A stretch of DNA of 64,000 nucleotides from Hyphomicrobium sp. LHD-15 (GTDB taxonomy: Bacteria; Pseudomonadota; Alphaproteobacteria; Rhizobiales; Hyphomicrobiaceae), in the NCBI RefSeq assembly GCF_031157355.1, contig NZ_JAVIFT010000005.1:1-64000 (forward strand), in the 5' to 3' direction. The translations under genes and the position numbers were made by a program. Shown here one piece after another: positions 47,221 to 56,936 of the stretch. The first letter of the stretch is position 1. Each line of letters opens with the position of its first letter. The notes under the pieces are model-generated. The model worked only from the letters and a program-made list of their open reading frames with translations. It was not told the origin of the DNA and searched no databases.

Positions 47221-47847
47221 CCCCGGTAGCAAATCGGCGGTGGCATCGAATATTGCGAGATGCCCGAAGGTCCCTGCATCACGCCGCCAGACGGTCGCGC
47301 GACCGATCTTGCCGTCTCCGACGATCGCCACCAGCCGACCACCATCCTTGAGCTGATCGAGCAGCTGGGATGGCACGTCTTGTACGGCACCCTCGACGAC
47401 GATCGCGTCGTACGGGCCTTCGGCCGACCATCCATCCGCGAGATTGCCCTCGACCACCTGAACCTTCTGGCCTTCCGATGCGAGCTTGGCTCGGGCAATG
47501 GCGGCGAGCGCACTGTCGGCCTCGAGCGCAATCACGCTGCCCGCGAGCTGCGCAAGCACGGCTGACGAATACCCGGTCGCTGCCCCCACATCGAGGACCG
47601 CGGCATCCGGATCGATCTGGGCCGCCTGCACCAGCTTGGCGAACACCCGAGCCGAAAGCAGCGAGCGCCCGCCTCCCGTTGTGCCGACCGGCACGGGACC
47701 ATCCATGTAAGCCAGATCCCGCGCACGCTCGGAAACAAACGTCTCCCGCGGCAGCTCGAGCATCGCCCGGATGATGCGCCGGTCAGTCACGTCGCTGGGC
47801 CGAACCTGCGATTCGACCATGTTTTTGCGCTGAATGGCGGTATCCAC
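47191..47847 (-). CDS. Protein-L-isoaspartate O-methyltransferase family
   Basis: 218 residues from GTG 47847, with GGAGG five bases upstream. The N-terminal MVESQVRPSDVTDRRIIRAML and substrate loop PRETFVSERARDLAYMD, then SAM site VLDVGAATGYSSAVLAQLAG and the AEGPYDAIVVEGAVQ strand, are typical. Classical Pcm repairs isoaspartyl residues; this tolC-linked form of Rhizobiales lacks proof of substrate. It is the only Pcm-like gene in the window and not the one usually found beside surE. Confidence 0.87.
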   Translation of the reverse strand: MDTAIQRKNMVESQVRPSDVTDRRIIRAMLELPRETFVSERARDLAYMDGPVPVGTTGGGRSLLSARVFAKLVQAAQIDPDAAVLDVGAATGYSSAVLAQLAGSVIALEADSALAAIARAKLASEGQKVQVVEGNLADGWSAEGPYDAIVVEGAVQDVPSQLLDQLKDGGRLVAIVGDGKIGRATVWRRDAGTFGHLAIFDATADLLPGFQKAHEFAF

Positions 47848-48007
47848 TGCGTCCTCCCGAGCACTTCCTGCCGAACGTCCAGCTCGGACGATCGGCGCGA
47901 TGCGAACGACCATACTCAAACTCGCGCGGCGCGGCCACAGCCCGCGCGACCGCAGGACGTCGCAAATAAGAACAATTCGCTTAGCGCGCCGAGACCGAGC
48001 GCAGAAG

Positions 48008-48430
48008 TCAGGAATTCACCGGCGGCGCAGTCGGCCAGAATGCCCAGACGACGAGGCTCGCCACCGCAACCCAGATCGTAACGATCAACAGAGCACCGAG
48101 CCGGCTGCGCGGCCGCTCCGCCAGCACCGCCGCCTCCGCGCGCAGCTCCGCCATGATCTCCGGATCGACCGTCCGCACGAGCACGCCGACAACCAGCGGC
48201 AGCAGAATGAGTTCGTCCAGAAACCCGATGACGGGAATGAAATCCGGAATGAGATCGATCGGCGACAGCACGTAGGCAGCCACCAGCACGGCAAACGCCT
48301 TCACCGTCCAGGAGACCCGAGGATGGCGGGCGGCAAGATAGAGCGCGAGGCCGTCACGCTTGGCGCGCCGGGCCAATTCTTCGAGGCGCCCCAGCAACCT
48401 GGCCGCCGTTTCCCGGACCCGACCGCTCAC
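48008..48430 (-). CDS. YkvA-family membrane protein (DUF1232)
   Basis: 140 residues from GTG 48430 with AGGAG upstream. The DUF1232 hallmark SPIDLIPDFIPVIGFLDELILLP is central, flanked by helices, and a C-terminal membrane helix (LIVTIWVAVASLVVWAFWP) ends the protein. Function unknown. Confidence 0.85.
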   Translation of the reverse strand: MSGRVRETAARLLGRLEELARRAKRDGLALYLAARHPRVSWTVKAFAVLVAAYVLSPIDLIPDFIPVIGFLDELILLPLVVGVLVRTVDPEIMAELRAEAAVLAERPRSRLGALLIVTIWVAVASLVVWAFWPTAPPVNS

Positions 48431-48602
48431 GTCCCAGCTCCTTGACCCTCGCCGACCACCCAATCCATATCCATGTGCTTGTGCTAAGCTTCGTCTCTAT
48501 GATAGATGCGTGCGGCGCGCCGTAAAGGCGCCGCTCGGCCGTTCGATATCCGGCCCGAGCCCCGCAACTGGGTTGATCCCCGGGCAGGGCGAAAAATCCA
48601 GA

Positions 48603-48676
48603 GGCCACGTGGCGGAGTGGTGACGCAGCGGACTGCAAATCCGCGTACCCCGGTTCAATTCCGGGCGTGGCCTCCA
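48603..48676 (+). tRNA. tRNA-Cys (GCA)
   Basis: 74 bases with encoded CCA. Acceptor arms ggccacg and cgtggcc, anticodon GCA at 48635-48637, T arm ggttcaattcc and discriminator T, as expected for cysteine. Confidence 0.97.
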
Positions 48677-49059
48677 GTTTTTCCCTTTCGAGACACCAGC
48701 ACCCGCCCCTCCCGCCGATCTGCGGGACGGAAAATCCCAGCGCGCAACCACCATGCGCTGCAGCAAACGCCTGCCCTCATCAATCTGTCCGACAACCGCC
48801 TTTTTTATCTGTCAGGACACGTCCCATGTGGAGACGATCCGGGATATTGAAGGCAGTCATTGCCTACATGCTGAGCAAAGCGCTGCGCAGGAAGCTCAGC
48901 GACAAAGGCTACGTGTGAGCGCGCACGCCCCGAGAGCGGACGCGATGTCGCGCACCGCCTTCATGCTTCCGAACCAATAACCTGACAACCTGCGTCGATC
49001 TTGATCGATGCCCGGCGCGCAGCCGGTCTCGGTCTCCCAGGACGCATGAGGACCAGGCC
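48677..49059. other. Intergenic region tRNA-Cys / fabI
   Basis: 383 bases. A short ORF near 48826 has no recognisable features, so no gene is called. It contains the fabI promoter. Confidence 0.4.
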
Positions 49060-49833
49060 TTGTCAGCTATCGTCGATCTTGCCGGAAAGCGCGGCCTCGT
49101 TGTCGGCATCGCCAACGAGCACAGCATTGCAGCCGGATGTGCGGCGGCATTCGCCGAAGCCGGCGCCGATCTCGCCGTCACCTATCTCAACGAGAAGGCC
49201 GCGCCCTTCGTCGCGCCGGTCGCCGAAAACGTGGCCGCCTCGATCGTCGTTCCCTGCGACGTGCGCATCCCCGGCCAGTTGGAAGCCGTATTCGAACGGA
49301 TCGACAAGGACTGGGGCAAGCTCGACTTCCTCCTGCATTCGATCGCCTTTGCCCCGCGTGAGGATCTGCATACGAGCCTCGTCAATTGCTCGGCTGAAGG
49401 CTTCGCGCTGGCGATGGACGTGTCGTGCCACTCGTTCATCCGCATGGCCAAACTCGCGGCTCCGCTGATGAAGGACGGCGGCTGCCTTTTGACCGTCAGC
49501 TTCTACGGGGCCGACAGGGTTGTCGAAAACTACAACCTGATGGGACCGGTGAAAGCCGCTCTAGAAGCCAGCGTCCGCTACGTTGCCGCCGATCTCGCCG
49601 GCCAGCGCATTCGCGCCCACGCCATTTCGACAGGTCCGGTCAAAACCCGTGCCGCCTCCGGCATCGACCGCTTCGACGAGCTGCTGGACGAGGTGCGCCA
49701 GCGCACGCCCGCGGGGCGCCTGGTCGGAATAGAGGAAATCGGCCGCGTCGCCGCGTTTCTCGTCAGCGGCGCAGCCGCCCCTCTTTCGGGCTCCGTTGTC
49801 TACGCCGACAACGGCTACCACACGATGGCCTGA
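49060..49833 (+). CDS. fabI: Enoyl-[acyl-carrier-protein] reductase (NADH)
   Basis: 257 residues from TTG 49060. Nucleotide motif GLVVGIANEHSIAAGCAAAF, SFYGADRVVENYNLMGPVKAAL with the Tyr-x6-Lys pair of the FabI branch, and the C-terminal ISTGPVKTRAASGIDRFDELL segment. It makes the final reduction in each round of fatty acid elongation. The alternative SDR-type annotation is excluded by the FabI-type Tyr-x6-Lys spacing. Confidence 0.93.
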   Translation: MSAIVDLAGKRGLVVGIANEHSIAAGCAAAFAEAGADLAVTYLNEKAAPFVAPVAENVAASIVVPCDVRIPGQLEAVFERIDKDWGKLDFLLHSIAFAPREDLHTSLVNCSAEGFALAMDVSCHSFIRMAKLAAPLMKDGGCLLTVSFYGADRVVENYNLMGPVKAALEASVRYVAADLAGQRIRAHAISTGPVKTRAASGIDRFDELLDEVRQRTPAGRLVGIEEIGRVAAFLVSGAAAPLSGSVVYADNGYHTMA

Positions 49834-49987
49834 AAAACGGCGCGCGCAGAAGCGGCCGATCCTCTGGCCGAAGGAACATCTTCCGCTCGTCCCGGGATCG
49901 TTTATGGTCCTCCGGAAGCGAGCGCCGGCGCCAGAACCAGACAAAATCGAGAGCCGGACGAAGTCACCGACCGGGGGAAACATCAGG

Positions 49988-50302
49988 ATGTCATCCGACG
50001 ACGCCGCGCGGATCGAGCGCATCGCGCGCGATCCCGAATTTCACGCCCTCGTGCAAAGACGCTCGCGATTCGCCTGGGGCCTCTCGGCCGCCATGGTCGT
50101 GATCTACTTCAGTTTCATTCTGACGGTCGCCTTCGCGCCGAGCCTGCTCGCAGCGCCTCTCGCGAATGGAACGCTGACGATCGGCATTCCCATCGGCATC
50201 GGCGTCATTCTGACCGCCTTCGTGCTCACCGGCATCTACGTGCGCCGCGCCAACGCCGACTTCGACGTCGAAACCCAAAAAATCATCGAGAGGGCCTCGT
50301 GA
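49988..50302 (+). CDS. DUF485 family membrane protein
   Basis: 104 residues with two membrane helices ([17 protein letters not shown] and [20 protein letters not shown]). As in E. coli yjcH it stands directly upstream of actP and shares its stop with the GTG of the next gene (GTGA overlap). Its role with the symporter is not fixed. Confidence 0.88.
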   Translation: MSSDDAARIERIARDPEFHALVQRRSRFAWGLSAAMVVIYFSFILTVAFAPSLLAAPLANGTLTIGIPIGIGVILTAFVLTGIYVRRANADFDVETQKIIERAS

Positions 50303-51885
50303 ACGTCGAAGCCATCGTGATGTTTCTGATCTTCGTGGCGAGCACGCTTCTCATCACGAAGTGGGCCGCAAGCCGCACGCGCACCGCCGCAGACTTCTAC
50401 GCGGCAGGCGGTGGCATTACCGGCTTTCAGAACGGCCTCGCCATCGCCGGCGACTTCATGTCCGCGGCGTCCTTTCTCGGGATTTCCGCGCTCGTCTTCT
50501 CGTCGGGTTTCGACGGGCTGATCTATTCCGTCGGTTGGCTGGTCGGCTGGCCGATCGTGCTGTTTCTGATTGCCGAGCGGTTACGGAACCTCGGCCGCTT
50601 CACCTTCGCCGACGTCGCCGCCTTCCGCCTGCAGTCGACGCCGATCCGGACGCTGTCGGCGGTTGGCACGCTCGCCGTCGTCGCGCTTTATCTGATCGCG
50701 CAGATGGTGGGGGCCGGAAAACTTATCGAGCTGCTGTTCGGCCTGCCCTATTTCTACGCCGAGATCGTCGTCGGCGTGTTGATGGTGACTTACGTCGCAA
50801 CGGGCGGCATGGTCGCCACGACGTGGGTGCAGATCATCAAGGCCTGCCTCCTGCTCGGCGGCGCGACCTTCATGGCAGTAATGGTGCTCGTGCACTTCAG
50901 CTTCTCGCCCGAAGCGATGTTCAAAAGCGCAACCGAAACCCACCCCGGCGGCCTCTCAATCCTCGCGCCGGGCAAGCTCGTAACCGACCCCGTATCCGCC
51001 GTCTCGCTCGGCCTCGCGCTAATGTTCGGCACCGCCGGCTTGCCGCACATCCTGATGCGCTTCTTCACCGTGCGCGACGCCAAGGCTGCCCGCAAATCGG
51101 TGTTCTACGCCACCGGCTTCATCGGCTACTTCTACATCCTGACCTTCATCATCGGCTTCGGCGCCATAACGCTGTTGATGAATGACCCGTCCTATTTCAA
51201 GCCGGGCGAAGGCGGCACCTACGACAAGATCAACGGCTTGATCGGCGGCACCAACATGGCCGCCGTGCACCTCGCTAACGCCGTCGGCGGCTCGCTTTTT
51301 CTGGGCTTCATCTCGGCCGTCGCCTTCGCGACGATCCTTGCCGTCGTCGCGGGGCTGACGCTGGCCGGCGCCTCGGCCGTGAGCCACGATCTCTACGCCA
51401 ACGTCTTCGCAAAAGGACGCACGTCGGAGGCAACGGAAGTGCGCCTGTCGAAAATCAGCGCCGTCGTGATCGGCATCATCGCGATCCTGCTGGGTTACAT
51501 CTTCGAGAAGCAGAACGTCGCGTTCATGGTCGGCCTCGCCTTTGCCGTCGCCGCGAGCTGCAATTTCCCGGTGCTGCTGATGAGCATCTTCTGGCGCGGC
51601 ACGACAACGCGCGGCGCGGTCGTCGGCGGCTTTCTCGGATTGGCCTCCGCCATCGGCATGGTGGTACTGAGCCCGGCCGTATGGGTGAAGACCTTCGGCT
51701 TCGCGCAACCCCTGTTCCCCTACGACAGCCCAGCGCTCTTTTCGATGACGCTCGCGTTCCTCGGAATCTATGTCGTTTCGAAACTCGACCGGAGCGCGTC
51801 GGCCGAGGCGGAGCGGCGCGCCTTCGACGCACAGTTCGTGCGCTCGGAGACCGGGATAGGCGTAGGCGCCGCGGTATCGCACTAG
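50299..51885 (+). CDS. actP: Cation/acetate symporter ActP
   Basis: 528 residues of the sodium/solute symporter family. The N-terminus [22 protein letters not shown] leads into [31 protein letters not shown], the SSS hallmark, with about 13 helices in all. It takes up acetate or related short acids. It overlaps the DUF485 gene by four bases, so the two are translated together. Confidence 0.93.
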   Translation: MNVEAIVMFLIFVASTLLITKWAASRTRTAADFYAAGGGITGFQNGLAIAGDFMSAASFLGISALVFSSGFDGLIYSVGWLVGWPIVLFLIAERLRNLGRFTFADVAAFRLQSTPIRTLSAVGTLAVVALYLIAQMVGAGKLIELLFGLPYFYAEIVVGVLMVTYVATGGMVATTWVQIIKACLLLGGATFMAVMVLVHFSFSPEAMFKSATETHPGGLSILAPGKLVTDPVSAVSLGLALMFGTAGLPHILMRFFTVRDAKAARKSVFYATGFIGYFYILTFIIGFGAITLLMNDPSYFKPGEGGTYDKINGLIGGTNMAAVHLANAVGGSLFLGFISAVAFATILAVVAGLTLAGASAVSHDLYANVFAKGRTSEATEVRLSKISAVVIGIIAILLGYIFEKQNVAFMVGLAFAVAASCNFPVLLMSIFWRGTTTRGAVVGGFLGLASAIGMVVLSPAVWVKTFGFAQPLFPYDSPALFSMTLAFLGIYVVSKLDRSASAEAERRAFDAQFVRSETGIGVGAAVSH

Positions 51886-52143
51886 AATGTCTACCGCGCG
51901 CCCGGCGTCAGGATCGTAGGCCGATGCATCTCGCGGAAGCCCATTTTCCTGGTGTCTCTGCGACGCGGCCAATGATCCTCTTGCCAGCCGGCGCTCCGGC
52001 GGCTAGGGAACAGCGTCTTGCGAACATCGCCTGCCGAAAGCCGGACGAAAACGGTCTGGATTTGGTGAGATTTTTCGCTTTGCCTCTGGCCCTGGCAGCA
52101 AGCATCTGCTATGAGCCCGGCTCTCAAAGACGTTTACCGGCAT

Positions 52144-52218
52144 TCCGTGGTAGCTCAGTGGTAGAGCATCCGACTGTTAATCGGACGGTCGTAGGTTCGA
52201 ATCCTACCCACGGAGCCA
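52144..52218 (+). tRNA. tRNA-Asn (GTT)
   Basis: 75 bases with encoded CCA. Acceptor arms tccgtgg / ccacgga, anticodon GTT at 52176-52178, T arm ggttcgaatcc and discriminator G. No repeated 3' fragment was seen downstream, so island insertion is unproven. Confidence 0.97.
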
Positions 52219-52495
52219 ATTTTTCCCTTTGATATAAATGGCCTAGCGATAATCGACTCCGCACGCGGGGCCGACTTTCGAGGGATTCTCCAAGAGATGC
52301 GGCCCTGAGCAGGCGAACATGCCACTCGGGCACCTTTACAGGCCCCTCCCCTTACACGCGCCAGGGCGGCTCACCTCAGACAGCCCCACAAATTACAAAC
52401 CAACCGAATGTCTTCGTCGCAGCGTCCAGTTGCTGGGCTGCAACAGCGCACGCTAACCTCATGCCCGACGCAAATCGCGTACGCGGGACAAACGC

Positions 52496-53305
52496 ATGAG
52501 AGCCATCGTGAGAATTCTGCAGCGCTTGGCCGTGCTGAGCCTTGGCATCATCAGCATCTGGCTGATCGTGTATGTCTTCGAGTTCACCGACAAGAAGGTC
52601 CCAACTCTTTTCGCGCTCGGCATCACTTACGGCATCGGAGCTTATGTCATCCTGCCGCGCGCGGTTCGCATGGGCCTCAAGCTGCTCCAGCGCAAGCATG
52701 TGCCGCGCTTCACGGTCACGGGTGATGGACTTGTCGGCGATCCCGTCAATCTCGCGCTCGTGGGCACGTTAGATCAACTCCGCACGGCCTTCGCTGGCGC
52801 CGGCTGGGTCGAAGCGGACCCGCTGAATATCAAAACGTCGTGGCTGATGGCTAAGGCCTTCGTGCTGAACAAGCCCTATCCAACGGCGCCGTTCAGCACC
52901 CTCTACCTATTTGGACGCGGGCAGGACATCGGCTTCCAAAAGGCCATCGGCAACAGCCCCCGCAAGCGCCATCATATCCGCTTCTGGGCCCAGGACGTCG
53001 CAAACGCGCAGGCAAATGCAAACACGCTCGACTTCTGGCTCAACACAGACCGTCCGCATCATTCGGAACTTGCGCTTTGGGTGGGTGCTGGCACGCGGGA
53101 CACAGGCTTTTCGCTGACGCGACTAACGTTTCAGATCACGCACGCAACCGACGCGGACACCAACGCCGAACGCGACTTCATAATCGGCGAGCTCACTCGG
53201 TGTGGCGCCATCCGGCATGCTGTGTTGTTCAAGCCCGGAGACCGCCTCGAACGCGTCAATCACTATATCGCCGACGGCGAGATCGCAGTCGCCGAGATCG
53301 CGTAG
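52496..53305 (+). CDS. LssY C-terminal domain membrane protein
   Basis: 269 residues. Two N-terminal helices (about 5-25 and 35-55) precede a soluble domain with ALVGTLDQLRTAFAGAGWVEADP, KPYPTAPFSTLYLFGRGQDIGFQK and RKRHHIRFWAQD, the LssY_C family pattern. LssY is known from the Legionella Lss secretion locus; the biochemical function is not established. It is the first gene after tRNA-Asn. Confidence 0.82.
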   Translation: MRAIVRILQRLAVLSLGIISIWLIVYVFEFTDKKVPTLFALGITYGIGAYVILPRAVRMGLKLLQRKHVPRFTVTGDGLVGDPVNLALVGTLDQLRTAFAGAGWVEADPLNIKTSWLMAKAFVLNKPYPTAPFSTLYLFGRGQDIGFQKAIGNSPRKRHHIRFWAQDVANAQANANTLDFWLNTDRPHHSELALWVGAGTRDTGFSLTRLTFQITHATDADTNAERDFIIGELTRCGAIRHAVLFKPGDRLERVNHYIADGEIAVAEIA

Positions 53306-53347
53306 CTTCCTTGCGGACATTGGCTCTGCGGCAGCAGGATGGCAACT

Positions 53348-53578
53348 CTACTGCCCGTTCGATCGAGCTCGCGTCATCCACTGATGATAGCGATCTCCGT
53401 CGTGCGCCGGCGACCCATGCAGCTGCCAGTGTTGGTCCGTTGCGAGCTTGTTGACGGCATACGCGAGCTGGAGCGGTGTGGAAGCCGAAACGATGCAGAA
53501 TGAATCTGCGACCGTGATATCGAACGGCTCGCCGCTGGGATCAGTGCTGAATACGCCGGGCATGCCCAAAGTGGTCAT
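53348..53578 (-). CDS. Small protein with DUF1737-like end
   Basis: 76 residues from ATG 53578. VADSFCIVSASTPLQLAYAVNKL followed by HWQLHGSPAHDGDRYHQW recalls the DUF1737 pattern (xVVxxxxxxxLxxxVNxxxxxGWxxxGG). No strong ribosome binding site is seen, so a different start or a shadow frame is possible. It is on the opposite strand to the LssY_C gene. Confidence 0.5.
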   Translation of the reverse strand: MTTLGMPGVFSTDPSGEPFDITVADSFCIVSASTPLQLAYAVNKLATDQHWQLHGSPAHDGDRYHQWMTRARSNGQ

Positions 53579-53880
53579 GCTTTTTAGGTTCTTGTACACG
53601 CTTCTCTCCGGGCTTCTCGCCTGCAGCGCAGTTGCAAGCTCAGGACGAGCTCGCGAAATGAACGCTCGAGCCGAGCACCACACCGTGACAACGAAACAAA
53701 TCGTGCCACGGGCACGGCGCTCGGCTCGCTGAGCCGGGGAACTCGCGTTTCCCGGAAGGCTCCCCCGAAAGTAAGGCCGTGCATAAGCTCAATGCACAGC
53801 GCGCGAGATCGGGATGCGCATTGGTTGACCCTGAACATGATGGTGAACTGATAAAATGCCATCCCCGGTTTGGGGGAGAC
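53579..53880. other. Intergenic region with short palindrome near the LuxR gene
   Basis: 302 bases between the DUF1737-like and LuxR genes. GTGCAT-aagctca-ATGCAC at 53779-53797 is a 19-base palindrome of the size of a lux-box, but it is downstream of the LuxR gene. Confidence 0.35.
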
Positions 53881-54645
53881 TTAGGGTATCAGGCGCCGCC
53901 GCAGGGCTTGTGCGACGGCGTGTGCTTGCGTTCGAACGCCGAGCTTGGCTTGAGCCTTCTTGACGTGGCTGCGGATCGTCTCTTCACCGAGATCGAGAAG
54001 CCTAGCGATCTCACTGACCTGATTTCCAAGCGAGAGCAACCGCAGCACCGCAAGCTCGCGCGGTGTAAGCATCGCGCCCTTTCCAATTCGAACGACTTGA
54101 GGGCCGAGGAGCTTCTGTAGGCGGATCGCTGCGAATGTAGCGGCCATGAACAGGATTGCTCTGGCTCCCTCGTTCAGGCGCATCGACATGACACTGCGGG
54201 ACCAATAGGAAATGAGCCATCGGCCACCGACGGGACAGTTCAATCGATCCCGCATGCCGTGCTTCAATGCGACCTCGAATGGCCAGCGATCAGCCGCCAA
54301 CGGTTCAAGCGCGCGCATCAATTCCGACATTGTGAATGGCGCGAGTGACAGCAGCGCAAACGACATCCCGAACCCTGGGTGGGCGCGGCTTAGTTCCATA
54401 TGCTCTTCCCACCATCCGCGGGGCACGCTCTTGTGCAGGAAGACCGTCTTTCCTTTTTCAAGGCTTTCCCAGTCGCCATGGTGCAACGGCAGCATGAGGG
54501 CACCGAGCACGTTGATCTGGCACGTTTCGTTAGCGATCAGGTTCAGATTGTCGAGTACCTCGTCGGTCGTGGTCAGACTATCGACGTCTGATATGTACCT
54601 CAGAGTTTCACTGCCGAGCGTCGAAAGACAAATTGGAGTCTGCAT
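53881..54645 (-). CDS. LuxR-family transcriptional regulator, orphan
   Basis: 254 residues from ATG 54645. Residues about 20-170 resemble an autoinducer-binding domain (weak similarity), and the C-terminus has a textbook LuxR helix-turn-helix: LTPRELAVLRLLSLGNQVSEIARLLDLGEETIRSHVKKAQAKLGV. It should bind DNA and respond to a small molecule; no luxI-type synthase gene is present in the window, so it is an orphan. Target unknown. Confidence 0.87.
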   Translation of the reverse strand: MQTPICLSTLGSETLRYISDVDSLTTTDEVLDNLNLIANETCQINVLGALMLPLHHGDWESLEKGKTVFLHKSVPRGWWEEHMELSRAHPGFGMSFALLSLAPFTMSELMRALEPLAADRWPFEVALKHGMRDRLNCPVGGRWLISYWSRSVMSMRLNEGARAILFMAATFAAIRLQKLLGPQVVRIGKGAMLTPRELAVLRLLSLGNQVSEIARLLDLGEETIRSHVKKAQAKLGVRTQAHAVAQALRRRLIP

Positions 54646-55197
54646 CACCCGCGCTCCGCTGGAATGAGGCTACGTCTCCTGTGTCGTCCTGCTCACGAAC
54701 AACCGCTGGCTCAGGCATTCGAACATTTGCACTGCGCCCACGCAGCAGGCTCTCAATCGTCTGAGCGCCAGCAAGCTGGCCTCGTACAGGCACCAAACAA
54801 AGATTGGCTAGCGACCGCACACGCGGCGACGGAAGTCGAGCTGAGGTCCTGCATCGACTTGAGTTGCGCGGACCTCAGCCGAGCGTCCAGCATGCGAGAG
54901 AATGCGTCGGACACAATCGCAAACTAATCCAGCCGCGCATCCCGCAGCGCGCCAATTCGCAGTGATTGGTTACTCAATCAATGGAAGTGTCGTCTTTTTC
55001 AATAACATCGCACATATGCAGTTTTCTGCCCGAGACCGCCACGAAGTCGTCTTCCATCCTTGGCGGACCAGACTCCCGGCGCCGGTATCCGCTCGCACCC
55101 GACGCTCTCTGCAGGCATCGCGGTTTGTCAGAACGTTGCTAAATTGCCGTAGTCGCCCTACCATCCGCAAACCAACTATCGGCAGTTGAGGGGCGTC
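54646..55197. other. Intergenic region LuxR / small membrane protein
   Basis: 552 bases with both divergent promoters; a small inverted repeat caact-atcggc-agttg at about 55172-55187 abuts the ribosome binding site of the next gene. No convincing gene. Confidence 0.4.
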
Positions 55198-55614
55198 ATG
55201 ACACCAACGCAGCACCCTCTCGCATCGCACCATTTGCCGTGGTTCCTGACGGCGCCCGGTCAAACCGACGTACTATTCACGATCACGACGATCGTTGTCG
55301 TTGCCATTGTGCTCGGACTCGGCGTGATATTCTTCCGCTTGCACTCGCTACCCGAGCGCTTAGGTCATAAGAAATTCCAGTTCGAGATCGTGGCCGTTCT
55401 CGGCTTGCTATCTCTCTTCACCCACGTGCACGCGTTCTGGGTCGCGGGCCTGCTGCTGGCCCTGATCGATATTCCCGATTTCCAAACTCCGTTGAAACGC
55501 ATGGCCGCTTCGCTCGAGCGACTGTCCGGCGTCGAGCCTCCTGCGGAGGAGGTTCCCGCACCCGCGGCCCCACCCCACAAACCCGCCGATCCGCAGCCCG
55601 AGCCGGGAGCCTAG
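55198..55614 (+). CDS. Small two-helix membrane protein paired with HlyD-like gene
   Basis: 138 residues from ATG 55198 with GAGGGG upstream. Two membrane helices (TITTIVVVAIVLGLGVIFF and ILxxLLSLFTHVHAFWVAGLLLALI) and a Pro/Glu-rich tail. I do not recognise the family. It stops three bases before the HlyD gene, so they form a unit. Confidence 0.8.
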   Translation: MTPTQHPLASHHLPWFLTAPGQTDVLFTITTIVVVAIVLGLGVIFFRLHSLPERLGHKKFQFEIVAVLGLLSLFTHVHAFWVAGLLLALIDIPDFQTPLKRMAASLERLSGVEPPAEEVPAPAAPPHKPADPQPEPGA

Positions 55615-55617
55615 GTC

Positions 55618-56850
55618 ATGCTGGAAATCGCGCTCTGTTCGCTGTTCACGATCCTTCCCGACTATCTTTACCGGCGCTATGCGCAAGGCAAGCGGATCGG
55701 ATACGAGATCACGCAGTACTCCGTGTGGTTCGAGTTGAGATGGGGAATTACGACCTGTCTCATGCTCGCGATGCTCCTGATCACGATCATCTTTTACCAC
55801 CATCCCTCGACATCGAGCGCCACGCCTTTCTTTCGCACCATTCCGATCCTGCCGGAAACCAATGGCAGAGTGAGCGAGATCTTCGTCCAGTGGCGCGATG
55901 AAATTGAAAAGGGCGCCCCGATCTTCAAGCTGGACAGCACCAAGCAACAGGCGGATCTCGAACTGGCAAAACGGCGCATCTCGGAGATCGACGCACAAAA
56001 AGTGATGACGCAGGCCGACATCGCCGCTGCGGAAGGCCAGATCCAGCAAGCGAAAGGCGCCTACCAGCAGGCGTTGGAAGAGCTGAATACGAAGGCTGAG
56101 CTGAGGCAGCGCAATGCCGATGTCGTAACGGTACGCGAGATCGAGCGGCTGCAGAACGCCGTCGACGGGCGAAAAGGCGCGGTTGTAGCCGCGGAAGCGG
56201 CCAGGCAGGAAGCGGAGACGCGCATATCCACGCTACTTCCCGCGCAAAGGGCCAGTGCCGAAGCGGCCCTCGTTCAAGCGCAGGTCGATCTCGACAAGAC
56301 GACCGTCTACGCCGGAGTGTCCGGCCGGGTGGAGCAGTTCATTCTCAAAGTCGGCGACATCGTCAATCCGTTCATGCGACCCGCCGGCATTCTCATTCCT
56401 TCGGACGCCGGGCGGCAGCAGCTCCAGGCCGGCTTTGGACAGATCGAAGCGCAAGTGATGAAGGTTGGCATGGCCGCGGAAGCGATCTGCATCTCCAAAC
56501 CGCTGACCATCATCCCCATGGTCGTGACTGGCGTGCAGGATTACATCGCAGCGGGACAGGTCCGGGCCGGGGAGCAGTTGATCGAAGTGCAGCAGGTGAC
56601 GAAGCCTGGAACGCTGCTGGTTTTCTTGGAGCCCCTTTATCAGGATGGGTTGGACGGCGTGACGCCGGGCAGCAGCTGCATTGCCAACGCCTACACGAGC
56701 AATCACGACCGGCTGGAGAAAGAGGACGTCGGCGCTTTGACGTGGCTCTATCTTCACATGGTCGACGCCGTCGGCGTCGTGCACGCCATTATCCTGCGTG
56801 CCCAGGCGTTGATGCTTCCGGTCAGGATCCTGGTCCTTGGCGGACACTAA
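55618..56850 (+). CDS. HlyD family membrane fusion protein
   Basis: 410 residues. Two N-terminal helices (RWGITTCLMLAMLLITIIFY), then PxxNGRVSEIFVQWRDEIEKGAPIFKLD, the first lipoyl half, a coiled-coil hairpin (about 95-215, including REIERLQNAV), the second lipoyl half TTVYAGVSGRVEQFILKVGDIV and a beta-barrel. Such adaptors link inner-membrane transporters to TolC. Neither an ABC nor an RND gene adjoins it. Confidence 0.85.
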   Translation: MLEIALCSLFTILPDYLYRRYAQGKRIGYEITQYSVWFELRWGITTCLMLAMLLITIIFYHHPSTSSATPFFRTIPILPETNGRVSEIFVQWRDEIEKGAPIFKLDSTKQQADLELAKRRISEIDAQKVMTQADIAAAEGQIQQAKGAYQQALEELNTKAELRQRNADVVTVREIERLQNAVDGRKGAVVAAEAARQEAETRISTLLPAQRASAEAALVQAQVDLDKTTVYAGVSGRVEQFILKVGDIVNPFMRPAGILIPSDAGRQQLQAGFGQIEAQVMKVGMAAEAICISKPLTIIPMVVTGVQDYIAAGQVRAGEQLIEVQQVTKPGTLLVFLEPLYQDGLDGVTPGSSCIANAYTSNHDRLEKEDVGALTWLYLHMVDAVGVVHAIILRAQALMLPVRILVLGGH

Positions 56851-56936
56851 CACCCACCGCTCCTGGGTGACGTGATCTGTCCTTGGCAGAGCTTTGGCGC
56901 GTCGGAATTCATGTACGCCCGATGTAAAGCCTGTCG

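Noticed and set aside
48826-48918. Short ORF after tRNA-Cys
   Set aside because: About 30 codons without family resemblance, ribosome binding site or conserved context.
52144-52218. tRNA-Asn as attachment site of an integrated island
   Set aside because: No integrase gene and no direct repeat of the tRNA 3' end were found downstream.
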